Origin: Nocardia aobensis NBRC 100429
GTDB taxonomy: Bacteria > Actinomycetota > Actinomycetes > Mycobacteriales > Mycobacteriaceae
DNA: 64,000 nt
Direction: 5' to 3'
NCBI RefSeq assembly: GCF_000308375.1
Contig: NZ_BAFQ01000052.1
Location: forward strand, 1-64,000
Below are positions 32,942 to 42,205 of the stretch, piece after piece. Numbering within the stretch: the stretch's first letter is position 1; each line of letters begins with the position of its first letter. The notes beneath the pieces were generated by a model. The model had not been told where the DNA came from. It made no database searches and was given only the letters and a program-made list of their open reading frames with translations. Position numbers and translations under genes: made by a program.

Positions 32942-33238
32942 GACTCGGCCTCCTTCGCCGACGGTCGAGATCGGAAGCGCAGGTCGGGATCGGCTGTCAG
33001 GCGGGTAGCGGGTCGCAGGGCCGGGCCATGGACGAGTTCTTGTAGCGGGCCTTGGTGCGGGATCACCGGTGAGAACACGCGCACCGTCCTCGGTTCGCGG
33101 ACGCCGCGGTCGCGCATGTCAGTTCTGGCACGTATGCCGGAAATCGGTGCAGGTCATCGGAAAAAGCCATGCTCATCCTTCGTGTTCAAGTGCACTTGAA
33201 CACCCACCCACCCGGATGTGTCACCGGTGACCGGAAAC
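32942..33238 (-). other. Probable frameshifted gene start upstream of AbrB relic
   Basis: A GAAGGA ribosome site and ATG AGC ATG near 33172 open a 37-codon frame that ends at a stop. A second frame from ATG 33117 continues for 59 codons to a TGA that overlaps the AbrB-like GTG. Together they look like one small gene split by a frameshift, formerly co-transcribed with the AbrB gene. I do not recognise the product. Confidence 0.3.
33182..33203 (-). promoter_or_regulatory. Perfect 22-bp palindrome
   Basis: GTGTTCAAGTG-CACTTGAACAC is perfectly self-complementary, with no loop. It sits directly upstream of the GAAGGA site of the frameshifted minus-strand gene, so it is probably a regulator-binding site for that former operon. 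Confidence 0.5.
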
Positions 33239-33258
33239 GGTGCGCGAGGGGGGACTTG
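33239..33258 (+). repeat. 20-bp direct repeat of the tRNA-Leu 3' end (att-like, left)
   Basis: The 20 bases GGTGCGCGAGGGGGGACTTG are identical, in the same orientation, to 47188-47207, the 3' end of the tRNA-Leu gene. The following bases (TATCCCCC) still resemble the T-arm but are altered, and no 5' tRNA half is present. This is the layout of an integration attachment site. Confidence 0.6.
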
Positions 33259-33555
33259 TATCCCCCGATGCGACAGATTTACCTGAACTGTGTGTTCGAT
33301 CGCATCGAACGGTAGACGATGGGCATCGAGAGGATCAAGCGTTGGTGGCGTAGCGCGTGGTGGTTGGCCATGGTGTTTGGGTCTGTGTCCCCCCTTATGC
33401 ATTGCGGTGACCGATGCTGTGGGGGTTTCCGTGTTCATGTCGGGAGTCCGGCACGGTCACATTCGCGTTGCAGCCGGGGTTGTCGGTGATGGGTTTCCCA
33501 GGAGTCCTGGCCGCGGGTTGCGTGGCGGCGGTCGTGACCAACCGGCACCACGATG
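33259..33555. other. Intergenic stretch inside the putative island edge
   Basis: About 300 bases with no convincing gene on either strand. Nothing recognisable as an integrase or excisionase is seen. Confidence 0.4.
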
Positions 33556-35160
33556 TCAGTGGGCGGTGCCGCCGGTGGCAGGCGAGCGGCCATGCTTCAT
33601 CACCAGTGCGAGCGAGAGGGCGAGCGCCGAGGCGGCCGCGCAGACCCAGAAACCCAACTGGTATCCGTGATCACCGAACAGGTTGGGCAGCGGGGTAGCC
33701 GGTTGGGCTTGCCCGCCGACGCTCACCAGGGCGCTCATGCCGTTGTTGTAGAGGAACGCGGTGATGACGGCCAGACCGATCGCGACACCCATGGATTGCA
33801 TGACGCCGAGCATGCCGAGGCTGATGCCCTGTTGTTCCTGTGGAACCGCCTCGACCAGCAGGATCGGCATGCAGGCGTAGTACATCCCGAATCCGATGCT
33901 GAAGATCGAGTTCACGATCAGGAAGTTGGTGGTGGTCAGCGGCAGCACCGCGAATGCGATCCCGGCACCGACGAAGATGAACAGGGCGACGACCAGCGGC
34001 AATCGGGCGCCGACCCGCTTGGCCAGCAGGCCTGCCACTGCGCCGAAGATCATCGTGATCACCGAACCGAGCAGCGCGATCCGGAGGGCGAACTCGAGCA
34101 GGGTGTATCCACTGCCGTAGGTATAGCCGGGATCGATGCCGACGTGCACGGCCTCGGGCGGCAGCGCCTGCCCCGTCATCTCCTGGATCTTGGCCAGAGT
34201 GCCCTGCTGGACGCCGGCGACTACCGTCGACTCCGGTGGGGTCTGGGCCATGTAGGCGATGGCGTAGGAGACGATGCCGATTTGCAGGGATGCGAAGAGC
34301 GCACCGGCCAGCACCAGTGCGACGCGCGGATGGAACAGCAGCTTCATGTCCATGATCGGTGTCGAGACGCGTTTTTCGACAACGACGAACAGTCCGAGCA
34401 GTGCGATTCCCGCGGTCAGCCAGGCCACCGTAGTCGGCTTCGCCCAACCCCAGTCATGCCCCTTGTCGACGTAGATCAGGGTGAGCGCGGCGCCGCCGGA
34501 CAGCAGCGCGGCGCCGACGATGTCGATCCGCTCGGAGACCCGAAGCTTGGATTCGGGCACGATAAGCCACACCATCGGGAGCATCATGAGGCTGAACGCG
34601 GCGAGTACCCAGAAGATCGCTCGCCAGCTGTGGTTGTCGACCAGGTAGCCGCCCAGGATCGGGCCCGCGATCGAGGCGACACCGAAACCGGTGGCCGTGA
34701 AACCGAGTGCGAGGGGAACCATATTGCGTGGCATCAGGTCTCGGATGAGGCCGTAGGCGACCACCGCCGTCGCGATGGCGGTGGCCTGCAGGCAGCGACC
34801 GAACAGGAAAACGGCCCAGTTCGAGGTGGTCGCGTCGAGTAGGCAGCCGATGACGAACAGTGCACCGCAGATGAGGAACATCCGCTTCTTGCCCCACACG
34901 TCGCTCATCTTGCCGATCAACGGAGACGCGGCCGCGCCGATCAACCCGAAAACGATGATGGCCCAGTTGATGTCGGCTCCGACGCCGGGGAAGCTCGGCG
35001 CTATCTTCTGTAGTGCCGCCGCGACGATCGTGTACTGCATCGGGGCGATCTCGGAGAACAGGACGATCACGGCCAGGACCGTGAAAATCCGTGTGCGCGA
35101 CGCGCCGTCGAGCCGACCGGTGTCTTGCTCATCGTCGAGTTGAGAGGTACTGGTGGACAT
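33556..35160 (-). CDS. MFS transporter (DHA2-like, 14 helices)
   Basis: A 534-residue major facilitator protein. About 14 hydrophobic helices are visible. The loop after helix 2 reads LIGKMSDVWGKKRMFL, and the GPILGGYLVDN motif C after helix 5 is typical of drug:proton antiporters. An external insert of about 50 residues (TPPESTVVAGVQQG...) lies between later helices. ATG 35160 has GGAG seven bases upstream; a GTG six bases earlier is too close to that site. It follows the GH3 glycosidase gene on the same strand, 51 bases downstream, so it may move the glycoside or aglycone. Confidence 0.83.
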   Translation of the reverse strand: MSTSTSQLDDEQDTGRLDGASRTRIFTVLAVIVLFSEIAPMQYTIVAAALQKIAPSFPGVGADINWAIIVFGLIGAAASPLIGKMSDVWGKKRMFLICGALFVIGCLLDATTSNWAVFLFGRCLQATAIATAVVAYGLIRDLMPRNMVPLALGFTATGFGVASIAGPILGGYLVDNHSWRAIFWVLAAFSLMMLPMVWLIVPESKLRVSERIDIVGAALLSGGAALTLIYVDKGHDWGWAKPTTVAWLTAGIALLGLFVVVEKRVSTPIMDMKLLFHPRVALVLAGALFASLQIGIVSYAIAYMAQTPPESTVVAGVQQGTLAKIQEMTGQALPPEAVHVGIDPGYTYGSGYTLLEFALRIALLGSVITMIFGAVAGLLAKRVGARLPLVVALFIFVGAGIAFAVLPLTTTNFLIVNSIFSIGFGMYYACMPILLVEAVPQEQQGISLGMLGVMQSMGVAIGLAVITAFLYNNGMSALVSVGGQAQPATPLPNLFGDHGYQLGFWVCAAASALALSLALVMKHGRSPATGGTAH

Positions 35161-35211
35161 GGCCACGCTCCGTTGTTCGGGAACTGCGTTCGAGATGGTC
35201 GAGCAGGAGGG

Positions 35212-37596
35212 TCAGTAGATGGGGGCGGTGCGGGGGAGATCGGCGGCCGAGGTACCTACTTGCACGGTGAACTCGCCGGGCTCGGTCTCCCAGCCGGTAG
35301 TTGCCCAATGTTGGAAGGCACGTTCGGGCAGGGGGATCGAGACGGTCCGGGAGTCGCCGGGTGCCAGGGTGACGGCGGTGAAACCGGCCAGCCAGCGGAC
35401 CGGACGTTCCACGGCACTGTCCGGACGCGAGAGGTAAACCTGGACAACGTGTTTGCCTTCGCGGACGCCGGTGTTGGTGACCGTGATCGAGACGGTGCGC
35501 CCTTCGACGACGAGATCATCGATCCACCACGTCGTGTAGCCGAGCCCGTGGCCGAAGGGGTAGGCGGGCTCGGTCCCTGCCCGCAGCCAGGCGCGGTACC
35601 CGATATGGATGCCTTCGGTGTAGTCGAGGACGCCGTCGACGGGTGTGGTGTTCAGGACCGGGACGTCGGCCATGGTCTTCGGCCAGGTGGTCGGCAGTCG
35701 GCCGCCGGGTTCGGCGGTACCGGTGAGCACGTCGGTCAGCGCCGCGCCGAACTCCTGGCCGGGGAACCAGGCCAGCAGTACTGCGGCGACGTCGTCGCGC
35801 CACGGCATCTCCACCGGCGCACCGGAATTCACCACTACGACGGTGCGCGGGTTCACCGCTGCGACGGCGGCCACGAGGTCGTCCTGACGGCCGGGCAGTC
35901 GCAGGGAGGTGCGGTCGACGCCCTCGCTCTCGATCTGCTCGGTGGTGCCGACCACGACCACGGCCACCTCGGCCGCGCGTGCCAGTTCGATCGCGGCCGC
36001 GAACTCCTCGTCCGCATCGCGCTGCGGACGCCGGATGCCGAGGGTTGCGCCGAGAATGATGCCGAGGCCGGGCATCGCCTCCTCGATGCTGGTGACGAGC
36101 CGCACCTCGACCTCGTCGCCGACGGCGAGCGTGCGCGTCACGTGCCGCTGGGGCGGGTTGAGCAACGCCGCAGCGGGATCGCCGGAATCCAGGGTCACGT
36201 TCTGGTCCAGCACGGTCTCGCCGTCGATGTCGAGCCGGATATGGCCGACCCCACCGAAACCGATCTGCCAGTCACCGGCCGTATCGGCCCGCAGCCGGGT
36301 GCGCATCTCGACCATGGTCGACGCAGCGGCCAGCGGTTCGCCGAGCAGTACCAGGCGGCTCGTGGAGCGATGCTGGGTGCCGAGCACGGTGTCACCCGTC
36401 AGATACCGCGTGGACAGTCCCGGTTCGCCGGTCTCGGGATCGGTCATGATCGCCAACGGGGCGGGGATCAAGTCTTCGGACAGATGGACTCCCGCGGTGT
36501 GGGTCACCGGTAGCCGGCCGGTCAGCCCCTCCAGCGGGGTGGTGGTGTGGCCGGGGATCACGGTCGCGCTGCCGCCGCCGAGGAAGCGGGGTTCGCCCGC
36601 CGACGGTCCGAGCAGGGCGACGGTCGTGTCCGGTGCCAGGGGCAGCACACTGTCGTTGCGCACCAGAACCATTGCCTGGGCGGCAACCCGGCGGACCAGG
36701 TCCTGCGCTTGCTCGTCGCTGAAAGTCGGTGTGGGCCGCGGGGTTCCGTCCAGGGCGCCGACGCGCTGGGCGAAACGCAGGATGCGGCGCACCTTGTCGT
36801 CGATGGCCGACTCGGCGATCTCGCCGGCGCGCACGGCGGCGGCGAGCGGCTCACCCCAGAGGTAGGGCGGGCCGGGCATGCACAGGTCGGTGCCTGCTGC
36901 CGCGCTCTCGGTGGTGCGGACGGCGGTCCAGTCCGAGACCACCACACCGTCGAATCCCCATGTGCCCTTGAGTGGTTCGTCGAGCAGGGGGTTCTCGGTC
37001 ATGGTGGTGCCGTTGACGGCGTTGTAGGCGTCCATGATCATCCACGCCCCCGCCTCGACGGTGCGCTCGAACGGGTAGAGGTACAGCTCACGCAGTGCCC
37101 GGTCGTCGACGCGGACGTCGAGGGTGAAGCGGTCGGTCTCGGAATCGTTGGCCACGTAGTGCTTCGGGCACGCGCTGACCCCGTGTGCCTGCACGGAACG
37201 CACGTACGCCGCGGCCATCTCGGCGGTGAGCAGTGGATCTTCGGAGAAGCATTCGAAATGCCTGCCGCCCAGCGGGGAACGGTGCAGGTTCATCGTCGGG
37301 CCCAGCACCGCGTAGACGTCTTTGCGGCGAGCTTCGGCGGCGATGAGCGCGCCGATCTCGGTGAGGAGTTCCGGGTCCCAGGTCGCGGCGACCGCGGTGC
37401 CCGAGGGCAGGCTCACCGACGGATCGCGTTCGTCCCAGTTCTCGCCCCGCACCCCGGACGGGCCATCGGACACCGGCATCTCGGCGAGTCCGATCGCGGG
37501 GTCACCGGCCAGCCGGAACAGGCTCGCGCCGGAGATCAACCGCAGCTTGCCGTCCAGGTCCAGCTTGGCGAGTAGTTCCTCGATGTGGTCTTGCAT
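35212..37596 (-). CDS. GH3 beta-glycosidase with PA14 domain
   Basis: A 794-residue glycoside hydrolase family 3 protein. The N-terminal TIM barrel includes KHYVANDSETDR and the nucleophile aspartate in GVVVSDWT near residue 223. A PA14-like insert of about 130 residues (RTRLRADTAGDWQIGFGGVG) lies in the middle of the second domain. A fibronectin III-like domain forms the last 70 residues (VQVYLSRPDSAVERPVRWLAGF). This matches beta-glucosidases that act on plant or natural-product glycosides. No signal peptide is seen, so it should be cytoplasmic. ATG 37596 follows the upstream secreted hydrolase stop by 22 bases. Confidence 0.88.
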   Translation of the reverse strand: MQDHIEELLAKLDLDGKLRLISGASLFRLAGDPAIGLAEMPVSDGPSGVRGENWDERDPSVSLPSGTAVAATWDPELLTEIGALIAAEARRKDVYAVLGPTMNLHRSPLGGRHFECFSEDPLLTAEMAAAYVRSVQAHGVSACPKHYVANDSETDRFTLDVRVDDRALRELYLYPFERTVEAGAWMIMDAYNAVNGTTMTENPLLDEPLKGTWGFDGVVVSDWTAVRTTESAAAGTDLCMPGPPYLWGEPLAAAVRAGEIAESAIDDKVRRILRFAQRVGALDGTPRPTPTFSDEQAQDLVRRVAAQAMVLVRNDSVLPLAPDTTVALLGPSAGEPRFLGGGSATVIPGHTTTPLEGLTGRLPVTHTAGVHLSEDLIPAPLAIMTDPETGEPGLSTRYLTGDTVLGTQHRSTSRLVLLGEPLAAASTMVEMRTRLRADTAGDWQIGFGGVGHIRLDIDGETVLDQNVTLDSGDPAAALLNPPQRHVTRTLAVGDEVEVRLVTSIEEAMPGLGIILGATLGIRRPQRDADEEFAAAIELARAAEVAVVVVGTTEQIESEGVDRTSLRLPGRQDDLVAAVAAVNPRTVVVVNSGAPVEMPWRDDVAAVLLAWFPGQEFGAALTDVLTGTAEPGGRLPTTWPKTMADVPVLNTTPVDGVLDYTEGIHIGYRAWLRAGTEPAYPFGHGLGYTTWWIDDLVVEGRTVSITVTNTGVREGKHVVQVYLSRPDSAVERPVRWLAGFTAVTLAPGDSRTVSIPLPERAFQHWATTGWETEPGEFTVQVGTSAADLPRTAPIY

Positions 37597-37618
37597 GGCG
37601 AAGAAGGCCTTTCGTTGG

Positions 37619-38626
37619 TCAGGGCGTGATGGTGCTGGCCTGGTCGGACCAGTGCGGGTTGTGCAGGAGTTCGCCGGTGCCTGCGACGAAGGCGCCGTGC
37701 GCGACCGCATCCCCGCGCAGCCGGTCCATGAACCAGGCGGTGAGATAGCCGAGGTAGCGGTACACGCCTTCGGTACAGCTGTAGTTGGTGCAGTCCGGCT
37801 GGCCCTGGATGTCGTTGTGCTGGGCGCCCACCACCGCCGCGCGGGCCTTCGGCAGGCCGGGGGGCAACGCGTCGTAGTACGCCTGCATCGATTGCGCGCC
37901 GATCAGCTCGGGCGGGACCGGCTGGGTCGCGGGCGAGACGCCGTCGGCCGAACCATTGATCAGCAGCACCGACCCCGTGGTCACCGCGGTCGGATCGACG
38001 CAGGCACTCTGGCCGTCGACCGACGGCAGCGACCCGCAGACCGCCGACACCGGCATCTCGACAGTCACCGCGGTGCCGACGGTGCCGCCGCCGCGCGCGA
38101 GCGCGTTCAACGCGCCGAGGCCGCCTTGCGAATGTCCCGCGGCCCCGGCCGCGCGAGTGTCGATTCTGCCTCGGAAGATGCTGTTCGGATCGTTGTTCTG
38201 ACGGTCCAGATACCGCACCGCGTCGAGCATCTGAATGCCGGTACCGGTGTCGGTCCGGTCGGCGGCGATGACCACGAATCCCCACGACGCGAGGTGCGAG
38301 AGCAGGTACGCGTATTCGCGCGGGTGGGCCATGGTGCCGTTGCCCCAGGTGATGACCGGGTGGACGGCCGCCCCGAGATCGGCCGGATACCAGATGTCGT
38401 AGGTCTCGCCGGTCGACGTGCAGCAGTCGACGCCGGTCCGCTCGGCCACCGCCCACGGGCCCGGTGCGTAAAAGGTGGTTTCGATCTGGCCGACGGGCTG
38501 GTAGGACGGCGTCGCCGCCGCCGGTGTCATCCCCGCCGTAGCGGCGACGATCAGCGCGAGGAAGATCAGCACGAGCCGCGCGCCGTTGCGCGAATGCCGA
38601 CCGGACAAGACGGTGTTGTTACTCAC
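37619..38626 (-). CDS. Secreted alpha/beta hydrolase (PET-hydrolase-like fold family)
   Basis: An exported serine hydrolase of about 335 residues. The signal peptide has a hydrophobic stretch (LVLIFLALIVAATAG) and a cleavage site near PAAA-TPSY. The nucleophile lies in GHSQGG, and two cysteine pairs are present in the mature part (VDCCTST, PDCTNYSC). The layout resembles secreted polyester/lipid hydrolases of the dienelactone hydrolase-like or cutinase-like group. GTG 38626 has a TATCGT -10 about eight bases upstream, consistent with a leaderless start; GTG 38647 is an alternative. It is the first gene of an operon with the GH3 enzyme. Confidence 0.75.
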   Translation of the reverse strand: MSNNTVLSGRHSRNGARLVLIFLALIVAATAGMTPAAATPSYQPVGQIETTFYAPGPWAVAERTGVDCCTSTGETYDIWYPADLGAAVHPVITWGNGTMAHPREYAYLLSHLASWGFVVIAADRTDTGTGIQMLDAVRYLDRQNNDPNSIFRGRIDTRAAGAAGHSQGGLGALNALARGGGTVGTAVTVEMPVSAVCGSLPSVDGQSACVDPTAVTTGSVLLINGSADGVSPATQPVPPELIGAQSMQAYYDALPPGLPKARAAVVGAQHNDIQGQPDCTNYSCTEGVYRYLGYLTAWFMDRLRGDAVAHGAFVAGTGELLHNPHWSDQASTITP

Positions 38627-38677
38627 GTTGTCGGACGATAGGGACACCGCCGGCTGCGCAGGGCCGTCCGCGCGGTC

Positions 38678-38696
38678 TTGCAGACACTTTGCAGAC
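38678..38696. promoter_or_regulatory. Direct repeat TTGCAGAC, 11-base period
   Basis: Two copies of TTGCAGAC start 11 bases apart in the divergent region between the secreted hydrolase and the XRE regulator. One helical turn of spacing suggests two protein subunits binding the same face of the DNA. Confidence 0.45.
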
Positions 38697-38770
38697 GCTC
38701 ACGCGGAGGAATGACGGCGTCGTATTCTCGAAGGGATGGACGAGCCGGCCCGCACTGTCGCGGACCTCAC

Positions 38771-40015
38771 ATGAGTGAGGTCGGCTCGGCGCTGCGTGGC
38801 GCCCGAACGGCTGCGGGAATCAGCTTGCAGGGGATGGCCGCGCGCACGAACTATTCCAAGCCGTACCTGGGTCAGCTCGAGACCGGGGCGCGCGCGGTGC
38901 GCGCCGAGCATGTGGCCGCCTACGAGTTGGCACTGAATCTGCCTCTGGATCACGTGCGCGACCGGCTGACCGTCGAATCGATGAACGAGTTCGACGATTT
39001 GCCCAGCCAGCTGTCGTCGCTGCTGCTGCCGCCGCTCGCGCATACGGTCGGTCGGCGCCCCGCCCTGGCTACGACAGAGCTGGCGGCGGCCGAGCAGCTG
39101 GCGACCTGGGCGCGCGCCAGACAATGGGGCGACGGGCACGCGCCGCGTCGCGCCGTCACCGCGTGGCTGGCCGCGAATCTACCTCGACTGCAGCAGCTTT
39201 CGAACTCGGACAGGCATGGACGCGCCCTGCGGGCCGGCGCGGAGCTGGCGGATATCGCCGCCGCCATGAGCTGGGACGTGGAGGAGATCGGCGCCGCGCG
39301 CCGGTATTCGGTCGCCGCCGCGCGGCTGGCCCACGCCGCGGGGGACTCGGTACTGACCGCCGCGATCCTCACCGGATCGACCTGGCAACTCCTCGACAGC
39401 GGCAGCCCGGCGGAGGGACTGGAGGTTGCCCAACTCGCCCAGTATCTGGCACGCCGCACGGCGACGCCGCTGCTGCGGCTGGCCCTGGCCGAGGTGGAGG
39501 CGTACGCGCACGGCATTCTCGGCGAGCAGGCCGCGTTCCAGCGCGCGATCGTCGTGGCTGCGGAATGCCGGTGCGAAGCCACCGAAACCGTGGCCGGTGA
39601 TCGCGCCGCCGACCGCAGCCTCACCGCGGCCGCCATCGGCATGCTCCTCGGACCACGCCGGGATTGGCCGGGGCCGGGGCAGCAGTGGCGGCTGCTCGGC
39701 AGAAGCTACCGTCAGCTCATCGCCACCCGGCCCGACCTGGCACGGATCGCCTTCGGTGATGTTCACCCGCCCCTGCCGGAGGCATTCGTGTCACCGGCGA
39801 TGGCCGCGATCTCCTCCGCTCGCCTGCAATTGATGCTCGGCGAGCCCGACCACGCCGCCCAGCAGGTCGGCCTGGCGCTGTCGCTGGACGGCCGCCCGGC
39901 CGGTCGCGCGGTCGCGCGGCTGTCTGACTTCTGCCACGAGTCGGTCGAATTCGCGTCGGTCCCGGCTGTCGGCGAGGTTCGCACCACGATCCGCGAACTG
40001 GTCACGCACCCCTGA
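38771..40015 (+). CDS. XRE-family regulator with helical repeat domain
   Basis: A 414-residue protein. Residues 1-60 form a Cro/C1-type helix-turn-helix (LRGARTAAGISLQGMAARTNYSKPYLGQLETG). The remaining 350 residues are helical and Ala/Leu-rich and probably form TPR-like repeats, as in many actinobacterial regulators of this size. ATG 38771 is chosen because the conserved HTH begins right after it; an upstream in-frame start would add a basic, non-conserved leader. It is divergent from the secreted hydrolase-GH3-MFS genes and may control them through the repeat at 38678-38696. Confidence 0.82.
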   Translation: MSEVGSALRGARTAAGISLQGMAARTNYSKPYLGQLETGARAVRAEHVAAYELALNLPLDHVRDRLTVESMNEFDDLPSQLSSLLLPPLAHTVGRRPALATTELAAAEQLATWARARQWGDGHAPRRAVTAWLAANLPRLQQLSNSDRHGRALRAGAELADIAAAMSWDVEEIGAARRYSVAAARLAHAAGDSVLTAAILTGSTWQLLDSGSPAEGLEVAQLAQYLARRTATPLLRLALAEVEAYAHGILGEQAAFQRAIVVAAECRCEATETVAGDRAADRSLTAAAIGMLLGPRRDWPGPGQQWRLLGRSYRQLIATRPDLARIAFGDVHPPLPEAFVSPAMAAISSARLQLMLGEPDHAAQQVGLALSLDGRPAGRAVARLSDFCHESVEFASVPAVGEVRTTIRELVTHP

Positions 40016-40025
40016 GTCCGGGGTC

Positions 40026-40658
40026 TCAGCCGGTCGCTGTCACGCCGCGCTGCGTCATCAGCAGACCCATGATCCCGGACTCCTGGCTCTGGGTGCTGAT
40101 CATGTCGCGGGCCGCCTGTTCGACCGGTCCGCCGGTGGACAGCTCGTCGAACATCTGGGCCATGGTGACGCCGCCTTGATGGTGGCGATACATCAGGCGA
40201 AGGAACAGCGTCTCGGCGTCGGCGCCGCGTGCCCGGGTGAGGGCATCGAGGTCGGCCCGAGTCGCCATGCCGGGCATCGCCATGCCGGGCATGGTCATCG
40301 CCGCGGCGGTGTGGTGACCGGCGGGTATCCACGACATCGGGTGCGGATCGGTCGGGGTCGCCCCGGCCAGCCGGAGCCAGCCGAGCATCATGCCGATCTC
40401 CAGGCGCTGGGCATCGGCGATCCGGTCGGCCAGTCGCCGGACGGTGGGGTCCACATCGGGGGCGAGCCGCTCGACCAGGATCAGTGCCTGCTGATGGTGG
40501 GCGGTCATGTCCTGCACGAAGCCGATCTCGGCCGGGGTCAATACCGGTGCGGCAGTGGCCGTGTCGGCGATCACGAGCGGCCGCAGGGCCGCGCCGAGCA
40601 CCAGCAGGAACAGGATCGACGCGGCGGCCGCGGCGCCGAGCACCATTCGTCGGCTCAT
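40026..40658 (-). CDS. DUF305 His/Met-rich exported protein
   Basis: A 210-residue protein with a signal anchor at residues 5-28 and two DUF305 motifs: MTAHHQQA near residue 52 and MYRHHQGGVTMAQMF near residue 160. Between them is a Met-rich stretch (AMTMPGMAMPGM). The His and Met residues suggest binding of copper or another soft metal, as proposed for the family. Its start overlaps the LVIVD-protein stop by four bases. It ends ten bases from the convergent XRE gene, with only a short TGAG/CTCA dyad between them. Confidence 0.82.
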   Translation of the reverse strand: MSRRMVLGAAAAASILFLLVLGAALRPLVIADTATAAPVLTPAEIGFVQDMTAHHQQALILVERLAPDVDPTVRRLADRIADAQRLEIGMMLGWLRLAGATPTDPHPMSWIPAGHHTAAAMTMPGMAMPGMATRADLDALTRARGADAETLFLRLMYRHHQGGVTMAQMFDELSTGGPVEQAARDMISTQSQESGIMGLLMTQRGVTATG

Positions 40659-42205
40659 GAGCCGACTGTCGAATGCTGGTCGGCGGGTGGGGTATACACC
40701 TCACGGGACAACTCGAGGGTGAGCAGCCCGTTGTCGGCGCAGGCCGCCCACAGCTGATTGCCACGCCACTCGGGCGCGGAGAAGCACCAGTCGGTGGAGA
40801 GGTCACCGAAGGCCACGTCGCCGGTGCGCGAACTGTGTGCCTGCGCAGGATCGAAGGCGCCCGACTGCACGGCCTGCATCACCGAGGGCGCGCTGAGCAG
40901 CGGAACACCGATGATCGAGGCCAACGCGTGCGGGGAGTTCCACAGCTCGGTGTTCTGTCCGGTGCGTGCGGGCGGGTTGTAGTAGGCGATCTCGCGCACG
41001 TGGAACGGGTCGCGCACGTCGAATACCCGGATGCCGGAGGAGATCCAGCCACAGGCGAGTGCGGTGGGGTCGACCGGGCGGTCGGCGGAGCAGTAGTGGG
41101 CGTCGTAGGCGAACAGTGAGCCGCCCATGCTGGATGCCATCGCAGTGTCGCGGTGCTTCGGCAGATTGATCTCCAGCTTGATCGTGTTCATCACCCGCGG
41201 ATGGGTGTCGTCGGAGATGTCGATGAGTTTGACGCCGCCGGATCCTGCCTCGTCGGCGCTGAACACGTAGGGGACGCCGTGATAGGTGACGGGGACGTTC
41301 TGCTGGGTCGCCCAGCCGTCGGTCCAGGTCAGCTGGGAAATGATCGGCACCTGCGGATCGGGGTCGCGCCGCTGCACCGCGGAGGTGTCCATAATGGTGA
41401 GCCCGCCCATATTGTTGGCCAGGTACAGGCGGTTGCCGTCGGCGCTCAGGCCCATGCCGTGCATGGACTGGCCGGGCATGCCCTGCCAGATCACGCGGGG
41501 GTCGGCCGGATCGGTCAGGTCGACGGCGCTGACGATCCCGGGGACGACGCCCGAGGCCCAGTAGGTGCGGCCGTCGGGAGAGAATCCGCCTTCGTGTGCC
41601 GTGATCGGGACCGGCAGGCTCAGATCGGTGCCGGGGCCCGGATTGAGCAGGCGCGGGTGCGCGCAGTCGGAGATGTCGTAGACCGAGATCAGCCCGGCCC
41701 CGGTGAATGCGGGAACTCCGGTGCCCACCAGCAACTTTCGCGCGGCGTTGACCTTGAGGCTCTCCCATGTTCCGGCCAGCATGGCCGGTTCGGTGAGGGT
41801 GGCGGTGAGTACCGGATTCGCCGGATCGGCGACGTCGACCACCTGCACGCCCTGCGCGGGACCGAGCAGGTTGCCGGGGAAGAAGCTGCCCAGGTAGACG
41901 CAGTGCTCGAACTGGGTCGAGGTGATCCCAGCGCCGCGGCCCGCGTAGCCGCCGATGCGCGTGATATTGCATCGGTAACCATGTGTGCTGCGGTGGCTGT
42001 CGCGTTCGTCGGCCGACACGTCGCCTTGCAGGCCGGGTTCGGGTAGCGCGTCGCCCGTGCAGGTGGCGCGCGGGACGGCGGTATCGGCGATGTCGCGGTC
42101 TTCCAGCACGACTCCCGTGGAGTCGGGTTGTGCGCTGCCGGTGACCGCGGGTACCAGCAGGACGGCGGCCACCGCGGCGAGTAGGCGGCGAGCGGAAGTT
42201 CTCAT
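40655..42205 (-). CDS. Exported LVIVD-repeat (beta-propeller) protein
   Basis: A 516-residue protein with a signal peptide (LLAAVAAVLLVPAVTGSA) and six repeats of the LVIVD type: VQVVDVADPANPVL, ISVYDISDCAHPRL, VSAVDLTDPADPRV, LTIMDTS, VKLIDISDDTHPRV and IRVFDVRDP. Such repeats form a propeller on the outer side of the membrane or cell wall. The start overlaps the TetR stop by four bases, and the stop overlaps the DUF305 start, so all three are translated together. A role with the metal-binding-type DUF305 protein is likely but not established. Confidence 0.82.
   Translation of the reverse strand: MRTSARRLLAAVAAVLLVPAVTGSAQPDSTGVVLEDRDIADTAVPRATCTGDALPEPGLQGDVSADERDSHRSTHGYRCNITRIGGYAGRGAGITSTQFEHCVYLGSFFPGNLLGPAQGVQVVDVADPANPVLTATLTEPAMLAGTWESLKVNAARKLLVGTGVPAFTGAGLISVYDISDCAHPRLLNPGPGTDLSLPVPITAHEGGFSPDGRTYWASGVVPGIVSAVDLTDPADPRVIWQGMPGQSMHGMGLSADGNRLYLANNMGGLTIMDTSAVQRRDPDPQVPIISQLTWTDGWATQQNVPVTYHGVPYVFSADEAGSGGVKLIDISDDTHPRVMNTIKLEINLPKHRDTAMASSMGGSLFAYDAHYCSADRPVDPTALACGWISSGIRVFDVRDPFHVREIAYYNPPARTGQNTELWNSPHALASIIGVPLLSAPSVMQAVQSGAFDPAQAHSSRTGDVAFGDLSTDWCFSAPEWRGNQLWAACADNGLLTLELSREVYTPPADQHSTVGS

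Noticed and set aside
33239..33320. A second tRNA gene at the left repeat
   Set aside because: Only the 3' acceptor and part of an altered T-arm are present; there is no anticodon arm or 5' acceptor strand.
33154..33438. A 94-codon gene on the minus strand
   Set aside because: The frame runs across the tRNA-derived repeat and the palindrome and has no recognisable features.
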